Source: Pontibacter ramchanderi
Lineage (GTDB): Bacteria; Bacteroidota; Bacteroidia; Cytophagales; Hymenobacteraceae
Length of the DNA: 64,000 nt
Direction: 5' to 3'
Assembly: GCF_002846395.1 (NCBI RefSeq)
Contig: NZ_PJMU01000001.1
Span: 558,001-622,000, forward strand
Below, piece after piece: positions 54,333 through 62,086 of this stretch. The notes under the pieces were generated by a model. It was not told the origin of the DNA, did not search any database, and worked only from the letters and a program-made list of their open reading frames with translations. The translations under genes were made by a program, and so were the position numbers. How positions within the stretch are numbered: the first letter of the stretch is position 1; every line of letters begins with the position of its first letter.

Positions 54333-55797
54333 CTGTTCTAACGTTCTTGTTGTCATCTATGCGTTTCTTTATGGATTTAAGGATAGCGGTATAAAGTTCT
54401 TTTTTTAGGATCTGATCCTCGCAGCCGGCGTCGATGCTCGGGTTATCATTTACTTCGATCACATAGGCTTTCCCGTCTATCTCCTTAATATCCACGCCAT
54501 ACAACCCATTGCCAATCAGGTTTGCCGCCTTGATGGCTGTGTGCAATACCACGAAAGGCACCTCTTCGAAAGGCACTGTTTCATGATCGCCTTCGGTGTC
54601 GTTCTTCTTGCCGTTCCAGTTGTAGATCTGCCAGTGCCCCTTGGCCATGAAGTACTTGCAGGCATAGAGCGGCTGCTTGTCCATGATGCCGATGCGCCAG
54701 TCAAAATCTGTGGGCGTGAACTCCTGCCCGATGATCAGTTCAGAATCGGCCAGCATGTCGTCCAGTTCGCGCTGCAGGCCTTCGCTGTCTTTGGCCTTTA
54801 CGACGCCCTGTGAAAAAGAGCTGTCCGGTTTTTTGAGCACACAAGGTATACCGAGCTCCTGCTCCACCAGGTCCCGGTTATCTTTGTGAATGATCATGGT
54901 CTTGGGTATAGGCACCTTGGCTTTGGTGAGCAGCTCGGCAAGGTATACCTTGTTGGTGCAGCGCAGAATAGAGATCGGATCGTCGATCACCACCAATCCG
55001 TCGGCGTAGGCTTTGCGAGCGAACTTATAGGTATGGTGGTTTACCGAGGTGGTCTCCCGGATGAAAAGCGCATCAAACTCGGGCAGGCGCCGGTAATCGT
55101 CTTTCGTGATCATCTCGACGTAGAAGCCCATGCTCTCACCGGCCTCCACAAAGTGCTGCAGGGCCTTTTTGTTCGAGGGCGGCTCTTTTTCATCCGGATC
55201 CACCAAGATGGCCAGGTCATAAATCTTGTTGCGCCCGATCTTGGCGCCCGAAAAGCGGTGCCTTGCAAAGTAGGACTTCGCGAACCGCAGCAAATAGCGC
55301 CAGTGGTGCTCCGGCACGTCGTTAATAGGTATAGCGGATATGCTCTGCAGCACCCACTCGTCCTTGTACACAAACTGCGCCCGGAGCAAAGGGGCCTGAA
55401 ACAGGTCGTGGAGTTGCTTGCAAAGCTTTTCGTACTTTTGCGCCACATTCTGCCCAAAGTAAATGCTCAGGGTGAAGGACTTGGAGCGCAGACTGCCCAG
55501 CGTTTTCTGAATCAGGTCGTTGAGTTCTACTGTAATGGCACGCACAATGGTGGGGCTTTTCAGGTCCTGCATGGTGGCCACACTGGGTATAGGCTTGTGC
55601 CCGCGCGCCTCGGCCAGCAGCGACACATAGTACCCGGCACTCTGGTATTTGTAAGAACGGCACAGGTTAAAAATGCGGGCATTCTTGATGTCGGTATAGG
55701 CCGTATCGGTGAGGTATGTCTGTACATCCACTACTTCGACGTCTTCAATCGCCACATCCCAATCTTTGGGATAATCTACTACTACTATCTTTCGCAT
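54322..55797 (-). CDS. RimK-like ATP-grasp ligase with N-terminal RLAN domain
   Basis: 491 residues. Residues 1 to about 160 form the RimK-like ATP-grasp N-terminal domain (VDVQTYLTDTAYTDIKNARI, NLCRSYKYQSAGYYVSLLAE). A linker leads to an ATP-grasp domain (about 290-480) with GIPCVLKKPDSSFSQGVVKA, LIIGQEFTPTDFDWRIGI and the metal-binding EVNDNPSIDAGCED. ATP-grasp enzymes of this group form acylphosphate intermediates and add amino acids to carboxylates. The C39-like gene ends 3 bases upstream and the GCS2 gene overlaps downstream, so it is a core part of the same pathway. Confidence 0.87.
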   Translation of the reverse strand: MRKIVVVDYPKDWDVAIEDVEVVDVQTYLTDTAYTDIKNARIFNLCRSYKYQSAGYYVSLLAEARGHKPIPSVATMQDLKSPTIVRAITVELNDLIQKTLGSLRSKSFTLSIYFGQNVAQKYEKLCKQLHDLFQAPLLRAQFVYKDEWVLQSISAIPINDVPEHHWRYLLRFAKSYFARHRFSGAKIGRNKIYDLAILVDPDEKEPPSNKKALQHFVEAGESMGFYVEMITKDDYRRLPEFDALFIRETTSVNHHTYKFARKAYADGLVVIDDPISILRCTNKVYLAELLTKAKVPIPKTMIIHKDNRDLVEQELGIPCVLKKPDSSFSQGVVKAKDSEGLQRELDDMLADSELIIGQEFTPTDFDWRIGIMDKQPLYACKYFMAKGHWQIYNWNGKKNDTEGDHETVPFEEVPFVVLHTAIKAANLIGNGLYGVDIKEIDGKAYVIEVNDNPSIDAGCEDQILKKELYTAILKSIKKRIDDNKNVRTDEY

Positions 55798-55800
55798 GTT

Positions 55801-56523
55801 TTATTCGTCGATGGGTTCTGAGTCCACTGGTTTAATGGCCAGCAGGTTAGCATCGTAGGTAGCCATACCCAACATAATGGAGTTGAGCAGGTGCGATGCT
55901 TTTACCTCATAGTAATTGTTTTGAAAAAAAGGGTTCTCCTGGTAAGGGTCGGCCACTACAATCTGTTTCTGGTCGTCGGCAAAGCCGCACAATACCACAA
56001 AATGCCCCATCGGGTAGCCGCGCACGTCGTCGTAAATGGAATTGCCGGCCTCATCGCTAAACTCCCTGGCGCTTTGGTACAGGTAGGTAGCGCTTAGGCC
56101 CGTTAGCAGCGGAATGCCTTTTTCAAAGTACTCACGCAGCAGCCCTTTGGTCAGGTCGGTGCAACGCAGCTCGCCGCCTCGTTGCAAAAAATCGATGTAC
56201 GCCAGGGTTGCCCTTTTGAATTTGGATCCTTTCTTGTAGTCCAGCTGCTCCTCCAGTTTTACAATGATCTCCTCGTTGCTGAGCTGAAACCAGGTAGGGT
56301 CGAAGATGTGCAGGTTGTAGGTATAGATGCGGGCCTTGTAGCCCCGTTTAAGCGCATGGCAAGCCAGCAATACCTCCAGCGTACCACCTTCATCGAGGTA
56401 AGGCACCTCCTTGATGACCTCGCTGAGCGAAATGGGATCTTTGAAATAACGGTACACCGCATGCAAACTAGTAGGTCCGCAAGTGGAGTCGTCAGGTTGT
56501 GTATGGATCTTGATCGGAATCAC
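55801..56523 (-). CDS. C39-like cysteine peptidase
   Basis: 240 residues, no signal peptide. Papain-like bacteriocin-peptidase fold with C15 in DDSTCGPTSLHAVY, H174 in GHFVVLCGF and D192 in ADPY, a complete catalytic triad. No ABC-transporter part, unlike exporter-linked C39 domains. First gene of the operon, 3 bases before the ATP-grasp gene. It may process a peptide substrate or hydrolyse or transfer an amide made by the two ligases; direction is unknown. Confidence 0.82.
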   Translation of the reverse strand: MIPIKIHTQPDDSTCGPTSLHAVYRYFKDPISLSEVIKEVPYLDEGGTLEVLLACHALKRGYKARIYTYNLHIFDPTWFQLSNEEIIVKLEEQLDYKKGSKFKRATLAYIDFLQRGGELRCTDLTKGLLREYFEKGIPLLTGLSATYLYQSAREFSDEAGNSIYDDVRGYPMGHFVVLCGFADDQKQIVVADPYQENPFFQNNYYEVKASHLLNSIMLGMATYDANLLAIKPVDSEPIDE

Positions 56524-56720
56524 AGGCAGTTAATTTGTGTTGCACTTATGAGCAGTGTGCCTGTTATACGCGGACTGGAAAAGAAGTTATCTGTATTTTA
56601 AAAAGAAGAAGTAACAATTTGCCACAGCTCCAGCATCCATTTTACCTGTAAGAATAGGGGTAAAAATTGTGTTATACAGGCCAAAAACGTATATTGTCTT
56701 TCAATTAAATCTTATTTCGT

Positions 56721-57407
56721 ATGAACTGGGCCTATCGAATTACAAAACGTGATAAAGTGGCATTTGCGCTGGGTTCAGTGTTTGCTATTATCATTTTGGC
56801 CAACTGGTTTGCCAGCTACAGCATTGGGCGGGTGAGCAACCAGTTTAGCGAGGTATACCACGACCGGCTGGTACCATCCCTGGTAATTTCGGATGTGATG
56901 GAACGCTACTACCAGAACCGCCTGACACTTGAAGACCACATCCTGTCGGCCTCAGCCTCGAAACAGGACAGCCTGCAACAGCTTGTGGCAGCTAACACGC
57001 AGGAGATAGAAACGCTGATCAATCAGTTCGAGAAAACATACTTGATCGAGCGCGAAAGCGCCGGTCTGGCCACATACAAGAAGGAATTTGAAAAGCTTGT
57101 GGCCGTGCAGGACCGTATTCTGCAGCTAAGCAGCGAAGGAGAAAAAGCGGAAGCGGAGAGCCTGTACCGTACGGAGGGTCATCAGGCATTTCTGCACTTG
57201 TTGGAGCCACTTCACGAGTTAATCAAACTCCAGGGCGAAGTAGGAAAGGAATTGTACCAATCGGCCGACAGGCAGGTAAAAACCTTGAAGGTGCTCTCAT
57301 ACCTGGTCATTGGCATGTCGGTGTTCATCGCGCTGCTGGTTGCCACACTGCTGCAAGCCACCCGCAAACTGAAAAACATCAAACCACAGAACTACCATTT
57401 GAACTGA
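56721..57407 (+). CDS. Membrane-anchored four-helix-bundle sensor protein without a signalling domain
   Basis: 228 residues. TM1 (about 13-36), a periplasmic helical domain (about 37-190) of the MCP 4HB_MCP type (SNQFSEVYHDRLVPSLVISDVMERYYQNR), and TM2 (about 191-212) followed by only ~15 basic residues. No HAMP, MA, kinase or cyclase domain follows, so it cannot signal as a normal chemoreceptor. It is divergent from the C39-like operon (198 bases) and convergent with argH. Could be a partner for a separate signalling protein; unproven. Confidence 0.72.
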   Translation: MNWAYRITKRDKVAFALGSVFAIIILANWFASYSIGRVSNQFSEVYHDRLVPSLVISDVMERYYQNRLTLEDHILSASASKQDSLQQLVAANTQEIETLINQFEKTYLIERESAGLATYKKEFEKLVAVQDRILQLSSEGEKAEAESLYRTEGHQAFLHLLEPLHELIKLQGEVGKELYQSADRQVKTLKVLSYLVIGMSVFIALLVATLLQATRKLKNIKPQNYHLN

Positions 57408-57465
57408 GGGAGTTTGAGAGTTAATGAGTTTATGAGTTTAAGAAATTAGAGTTTAGTCCATGCTA

Positions 57466-57507
57466 AACACATCAATGGCCTGCATAGTAGCAGGCCTTTG
57501 ATGTGTT
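57466..57507. terminator. Bidirectional hairpin between the sensor gene and argH
   Basis: 18-bp stem with one T-T mismatch (AACACATCAATGGCCTGC with GCAGGCCTTTGATGTGTT), 6-base loop, between convergent genes. Flanked on the left by GAGTTTGAGAG-type words (57408-57455) and on the right by CTCAAC/AAACTC-type words (57565-57600) in opposite orientation. Confidence 0.72.
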
Positions 57508-57600
57508 CAAGGTATAGGAATATGAATAAGCAGAGTGCCAGCCTTCCAAAGGTTTCCTAATTCATCATTCCTCAACAATCAAACTCCTCAACTCTTAAAC

Positions 57601-58932
57601 TTATTTCACCAACTCCTCTAGTGCCTTTTCGGCTCTATCGAATTGGAAACCGGCAATCGCCTGTTCCATCAGGGCAGCGATTTCCTGGGTGCAAAGATTG
57701 CCGATACTGCCTTCGTGGGTATGGGTCATCTGTTCTGGCGCGGCAAAGGTACCTGCCTCAATGCGCTCGCCTACTACTTTGTAAGCATCCCGGAATGGCA
57801 TACCCGCCAGTACCTCGGCGTTTACTGCATCCACACTAAAGGCATACTTGTATTTTTCCTCCTCCATGATCTGATCGCGCACCTGTAGCTGCGGCAGCAT
57901 AAAGGCCATCATTTGCAGGCAATCTTTGAGCTCGGTTATGGCCAGGAAAAGTGATTCCTTGAGCAGTTGCAACTCCCGATGATAGCCGGATGGCAGGTTG
58001 ATAAGCAGCATCGAGATTTCGGTTGGCAGTGACTGCAGTTTGTTGCATTTGCCCCGCATGATCTCAAACACATCCGGGTTCTTTTTGTGCGGCATGATGC
58101 TGGAACCGGTCGTCAGGTTATCCGGCAGACTCACAAAGGCAAAGTTCTGGCTCATGTACAGACACAGGTCCATGGCCATGCGCGCCAGTGTGGCAGCCAC
58201 CGACGCCATGGCTGTGCTCACTACACGCTCCGTCTTACCGCGCCCCATCTGGGCGTATACTACATTATAGTTCAGGGTGCCAAAGCCAAGCAGCTCTGTC
58301 GTAAGCTGGCGGTTGAGCGGGAACGAAGAACCGTAACCCGCTGCTGATCCCAGGGGGTTTTTATCTGTCACCTTATAAGCCGCCTGCAGCAGCAGCACGT
58401 CGTCCACCAGGCTTTCGGCGTAGGCGCCAAACCACAAACCAAAAGACGAAGGCATGGCCACCTGCAAATGGGTATAGCCCGGAAGCAGTTTGTCCTTGTG
58501 CCGCTCGCTCTGCTCCTGCAGTACGTTAAACAAGGCCTTCACCTCATAAACCAGTTGCTGCAGCTCATGGCGCAGGTATAGCTTCAGGTCCACCAGCACC
58601 TGGTCGTTGCGCGATCGGCCACTGTGAATTTTCTTCCCGGCTTCGCCCAGTTTGCGTGTCAGTTCCAGCTCCACCTGCGAGTGGATGTCCTCCACTCCTG
58701 GCTCAATTTCAAAATCACCCGCCACAATACGATGGTAAATGGCTTTCATCTCCAGCTGCAGTGCCTCCAGGTCTTCTTTTTCCAGCAAACCCACCTGCTG
58801 CAGCATGCGTGTATGCGCCAGCGAACCCAGCACATCGAAGGCAGCCAGTTTCATGTCAAATTCCGGGTCGCGGCCAACGGTAAACTGCTCGATCTCTTTT
58901 CTGACGTCGCTGTTTTTTTGCCAGAGTTTCAT
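57601..58932 (-). CDS. argH: Argininosuccinate lyase
   Basis: 443 residues. Last step of arginine synthesis: argininosuccinate to arginine and fumarate. Motifs: SGRSRNDQVLVDLKL, HLQVAMPSSFGLWF (catalytic His region) and SSIMPHKKNPDVFE with the flexible loop Ser and catalytic Lys; HTHEGSIGNLC near the end. Preceded on the same strand by the deacylase gene with a 152-bp gap holding a hairpin. Confidence 0.93.
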   Translation of the reverse strand: MKLWQKNSDVRKEIEQFTVGRDPEFDMKLAAFDVLGSLAHTRMLQQVGLLEKEDLEALQLEMKAIYHRIVAGDFEIEPGVEDIHSQVELELTRKLGEAGKKIHSGRSRNDQVLVDLKLYLRHELQQLVYEVKALFNVLQEQSERHKDKLLPGYTHLQVAMPSSFGLWFGAYAESLVDDVLLLQAAYKVTDKNPLGSAAGYGSSFPLNRQLTTELLGFGTLNYNVVYAQMGRGKTERVVSTAMASVAATLARMAMDLCLYMSQNFAFVSLPDNLTTGSSIMPHKKNPDVFEIMRGKCNKLQSLPTEISMLLINLPSGYHRELQLLKESLFLAITELKDCLQMMAFMLPQLQVRDQIMEEEKYKYAFSVDAVNAEVLAGMPFRDAYKVVGERIEAGTFAAPEQMTHTHEGSIGNLCTQEIAALMEQAIAGFQFDRAEKALEELVK

Positions 58933-59019
58933 AATTCAGTTTTGATTGAGTGAATGAGTGATTTTTCTTTCTGTCATTTCGGACGCTGGTTAAGAACCTG
59001 AATCCAAGTTTCACATCCG

Positions 59020-59044
59020 GGCATCTCGCTCTGCTCGAGATGCC
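59020..59044 (-). terminator. Hairpin in the argE-argH spacer
   Basis: 9-bp stem (GGCATCTCG with CGAGATGCC) around a 7-base loop, between the deacylase stop (59085) and the argH start (58932). No T-run follows, so it may be a partial terminator or processing site that sets argH expression apart. Confidence 0.4.
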
Positions 59045-59084
59045 ATTTTAGGTAAGTTCGTTTCCCGCTCCTGGTATTAATTTA

Positions 59085-60149
59085 TTATCTGATAACCTGC
59101 TCCAATATGTCGATGTACAGACCGATCCCCTCTTCGATTTCGTGCAGGTAGATGAATTCATCGGCCATGTGCGAGCGGGCGGAGTCACCGGGCCCCAGCT
59201 TGAGCGAAGGTATGGAGAGCAGCGCCTGATCGGAAGTAGTAGGTGAGCCATAAGTATGGCGGCCCAAAGCTATACCTGCTTTCACCAGCGGGTGCTCCAT
59301 CGGTATAGATGAGGGCTTGAGGCGCATAGATCGTGGCGTCACCGTTGCCTTGACGTGTTGGCGAATCACCCCCAGCACTTCTTCCATGCTATAAGCATCC
59401 GTTAGGCGAACATCGACGGTAAACTGGCACTGATCGGGCACCACGTTGTGTTGTGTACCTGCCTGCACCATGGTTACCGACATTTTCAACGGCCCCAGAT
59501 GCTCTGATACTTTCGGGAAACGGTAGGTCTGAAACCAGGTAATATCCGGCAGTGCTTCGTAGATCGCATTCAGCCCTTCTTCGCGGGCGGCATGACCGGA
59601 GTGGCCTTTGGCCACACAGTCCAGCACCAGCAAACCTTTCTCGGCCACGGCCAGTTGCATGAGCGTGGGCTCGCCCACAATGGCTGCTTCCAGTTCGCCT
59701 AGTTCAGGCAGGATCACTTCGAGTCCGTCTTTCCCTGAAATTTCCTCTTCAGCGGTTGCCGCGAATATCAGGTTATAGCGGAGATCAGAACGATCATAGA
59801 AGTACAGAAAAGTCATCAGAAGCGATACCAGGCAACCACCGGCGTCGTTGCTTCCCAGGCCATACAGTTTTCGATCCGTTACGCTAGCGGTAAAGGGATC
59901 GCGGGTATAGCCGGTATTGGGCTTCACGGTGTCGTGGTGTGAGTTGAGCAACAAGGTAGGCAAGGCAGGGTTATAGTGCCTGTTAAAAGCCCACACATTG
60001 TTTAGTTTGCGCTCTATAGCCACTCCTTTTGATTGAAGAAAACCAGCGATTATCTCAGCAGTTTGGTCTTCCTCTTTGCTGAATGAAGGTATAGCGATGA
60101 GTTGCTGCAGCAGTTCTACTGCCTCCGGGTAAAGGCTCTCTTTATGCAT
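59085..60149 (-). CDS. M20-family N-acyl-citrulline/ornithine deacylase (ArgE-type)
   Basis: 354 residues from the ATG at 60149 (MHKESLYPEAVELLQQLI); upstream frame lies inside argB. Di-metal M20 motifs: LLLNSHHDTV, GSNDAGGCLVSLL, AATAEEEISGKDG and the dimerisation domain after about 175, with GHSGHAAREEGLNAIYE. In this arginine route it should remove the N-acyl group after carbamoylation (N-acylcitrulline to citrulline), because the cluster uses an N-acyl-ornithine carbamoyltransferase. It overlaps argB by 8 bases. Confidence 0.85.
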   Translation of the reverse strand: MHKESLYPEAVELLQQLIAIPSFSKEEDQTAEIIAGFLQSKGVAIERKLNNVWAFNRHYNPALPTLLLNSHHDTVKPNTGYTRDPFTASVTDRKLYGLGSNDAGGCLVSLLMTFLYFYDRSDLRYNLIFAATAEEEISGKDGLEVILPELGELEAAIVGEPTLMQLAVAEKGLLVLDCVAKGHSGHAAREEGLNAIYEALPDITWFQTYRFPKVSEHLGPLKMSVTMVQAGTQHNVVPDQCQFTVDVRLTDAYSMEEVLGVIRQHVKATVTPRSMRLKPSSIPMEHPLVKAGIALGRHTYGSPTTSDQALLSIPSLKLGPGDSARSHMADEFIYLHEIEEGIGLYIDILEQVIR

Positions 60150-60939
60150 GGCTGAGTGTGATTGAAGTGCCTGAAAAAGTACCTGAACCGGCCAAGGAAG
60201 CAAGTCCCTCCGCCTCCCCGATCAGCACGGCTTTTACGCCTTGTCGAAGCGCAGCGAAAGCATTGTCCAGTTTCGGGATCATACCATCTGTTACAATGCC
60301 TTTTTCCTTCAGCTCTTTATACCTGTTTTCATCGATATGAGAAATTACAGAGTTATCGTCGGAAGCATCGGCCAGTACGCCTTTCTTTTCGAAGCAGTAC
60401 ACCAGTTGCACATTATAATGCGGTGCCAAGGCCGTAGCCAGTACCGAGGCAATTGTATCGGCATTGGTGTTCAGCATGTTTCCATGGCCATCGTGCGTGA
60501 GCGGTGCAAACACAGGCGTCAGTCCGGCGCTTAGCAGTGCTCGTATGGCCGTAGCATTGATTGTTTCCGGACCTGCTATATCGCCGGCATACCCATAGTC
60601 CACCGTTTTCACGGGGCGCTTTGTGGCAGGTATAGCATTGGCATCGGCGCCTGTCATGCCGATGGCGTTGCAACCCAGGGCCTGTAGTTGCGCCACCACA
60701 TTCTTATTGATCAGCCCGCCATAAACCATGGTCACCACCTGTAGCGTTTCGGCGTCCGTCAGGCGACGACCCTCTACGTAAGCCGGTGCTATACCTAGGC
60801 GCAGCCCGATAGTAGATGCGATTTTACCCCCACCATGCACCAGCAGTTTAAGTCCGGACAGTTGCGCGAAATCAATCAAAAAACGCTGCAACCGCTCCGG
60901 CTTATCTAAAACATTGCCCCCTATCTTTATAATGTACAT
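60142..60939 (-). CDS. argB: N-acylglutamate kinase (ArgB)
   Basis: 265 residues. Amino-acid kinase fold: MYIIKIGGNVLDK with the phosphate-binding Gly pair, LLVHGGGKIASTIG, VTMVYGGLINKNVVAQLQ, TPVFAPLTHDGHGNMLNTNADTIA and FEKKGVLAD. Phosphorylates N-acetyl- (or N-succinyl-) glutamate. Overlaps the deacylase gene by 8 bases. Confidence 0.92.
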   Translation of the reverse strand: MYIIKIGGNVLDKPERLQRFLIDFAQLSGLKLLVHGGGKIASTIGLRLGIAPAYVEGRRLTDAETLQVVTMVYGGLINKNVVAQLQALGCNAIGMTGADANAIPATKRPVKTVDYGYAGDIAGPETINATAIRALLSAGLTPVFAPLTHDGHGNMLNTNADTIASVLATALAPHYNVQLVYCFEKKGVLADASDDNSVISHIDENRYKELKEKGIVTDGMIPKLDNAFAALRQGVKAVLIGEAEGLASLAGSGTFSGTSITLSHA

Positions 60940-61135
60940 CTTTTATATTGAGTAAATGACTGCGTTAGCGCATGAGTGATTTAAATAGAGCGCTAAGGAG
61001 TGATCGGTAAATTAGTATTTTAGTTGATCGATATAGATGATTTTGTAGAGAGACAGGTCGCGACCTGTCTCTCTACAACTATAACTGGAACATCTCTAAA
61101 TATACAAATCACTAAATCACTCAACTGCTCAATCA
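60940..61135. repeat. Intergenic spacer bounded by inverted low-complexity words
   Basis: The 196-bp gap between argB and the carbamoyltransferase gene begins with GAGTAAATGACTGCG and GCATGAGTGATTTAA and ends with AATCACTAAATCACTCAACTG and CTCAATCACTAA, again inverted at the two ends. A 36-bp perfect palindrome sits in between. Similar words occur at 19485-19659 and 58943-58965. Confidence 0.5.
61043..61078. repeat. 36-bp perfect palindrome
   Basis: Two 18-base halves meeting at position 61060/61061 with no spacer, core GACAGGTCGCGACCTGTC and ends TTGTAGAGA/TCTCTACAA. A stand-alone perfect palindrome of this length in a spacer resembles REP-type or transposon-derived dispersed palindromes known from other bacteria. 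Confidence 0.85.
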
Positions 61136-62086
61136 CTAATTGGCCTCCAACATCCGTTTCAGAACCGCCTGTGCAGCATACAAACGGTTATTTGCCTGCT
61201 CTATCACCAGTGAATTTGGCCCATCGAGCACTTCGTGGCTTAGCTCCAGGCCGCGGCGCACCGGCAGGCAGTGCATAACTTTCGCGTTATTTGTCAGGGC
61301 CAGCTTTTCGTTCGTGATCATCCAGCCTTCGCCGTTTGTCAGCACTTTGCCATACTGCTCGTAGCTCGACCAGTTTTTCACATACACAAAGTCAGCACCT
61401 TGCAAGGCCTCGTCTTGGTTGTGCAGTACCTGAGCACCTTGGGTAAATTCATCCGCCAGGTCATACCCTTTCGGATTGGTGATCACCAGCTCTACGTCCG
61501 CCTGCTGCATCCACTCGGCAAACGAGTTAGCCACACAGTGCGGTATTGGTTTGATATGCGGTGCCCAACTCAGCACCACTTTAGGCCGCTTCCCTGCCGC
61601 CGTCTGCTCTTTAATCGTAATCAGGTCGGCCAGGCTCTGCAGCGGATGGCGCGTGGCCGACTCCAGGCTCACAACCGGAACACCAGTCAGCTCAATGAAT
61701 TTACGCAGCAGGTCTTCACTGTAGTCTTCCTCTCTGTCCTGCAGTTTCGGGAAAGAGCGGATACCGATAATGTCGCAGTACTGCCCCATCACCGCCGCTG
61801 CCTCGCGAATGTGCTCTACTGTGCTGCCGTCCATGATCACGCCATCCTGGGTTTCGAGTGCCCAGCCTTCTTTGTCTAAGTTCATCACCATCACGTTCAT
61901 GCCCAGGTTTAGGCCGGCTTTCTGAGTGCTCAGGCGCGTGCGCAAGCTGGGGTTCATGAAAATAAGGCCAAGCGTTTTATCCTGCCCCAGTGCCTTGTGC
62001 GCGTACGGCGATTGCTTAAGTTCGAGTGCTTCGTTTACCAGGGCGGCTATGTCCTGCACATCGTGTACGGAAGTGAATTGCTTCAT
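61136..62086 (-). CDS. N-acyl-L-ornithine carbamoyltransferase (acetyl/succinyl-ornithine type)
   Basis: 316 residues. Carbamoyl-phosphate loop is FMNPSLRTRLSTQ (SLRTR instead of STRTR of ordinary OTC), with KEGWALETQDGVIMDG, EHIREAAAVMGQYCDIIGIRSF, SATRHPLQSLADL and MHCLPVRRGLELSHEVLD. This pattern marks the transcarbamylases that act on N-acylated ornithine, as in Bacteroides (succinyl) and Xanthomonas (acetyl). The residue that discriminates the acyl group (Pro90 in the B. fragilis succinyl enzyme, Glu92 in the Xanthomonas acetyl enzyme; from memory) is Val90 here. Start overlaps argD by 4 bases (ATGA). Confidence 0.9.
   Translation of the reverse strand: MKQFTSVHDVQDIAALVNEALELKQSPYAHKALGQDKTLGLIFMNPSLRTRLSTQKAGLNLGMNVMVMNLDKEGWALETQDGVIMDGSTVEHIREAAAVMGQYCDIIGIRSFPKLQDREEDYSEDLLRKFIELTGVPVVSLESATRHPLQSLADLITIKEQTAAGKRPKVVLSWAPHIKPIPHCVANSFAEWMQQADVELVITNPKGYDLADEFTQGAQVLHNQDEALQGADFVYVKNWSSYEQYGKVLTNGEGWMITNEKLALTNNAKVMHCLPVRRGLELSHEVLDGPNSLVIEQANNRLYAAQAVLKRMLEAN

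Noticed and set aside
56721..57407. Full chemoreceptor
   Set aside because: No HAMP or methyl-accepting signalling domain follows TM2; the frame stops at 57407.
60940..61135. CRISPR-like repeat
   Set aside because: Only one palindrome and irregular low-complexity words are present; there are no evenly spaced repeats or cas genes.
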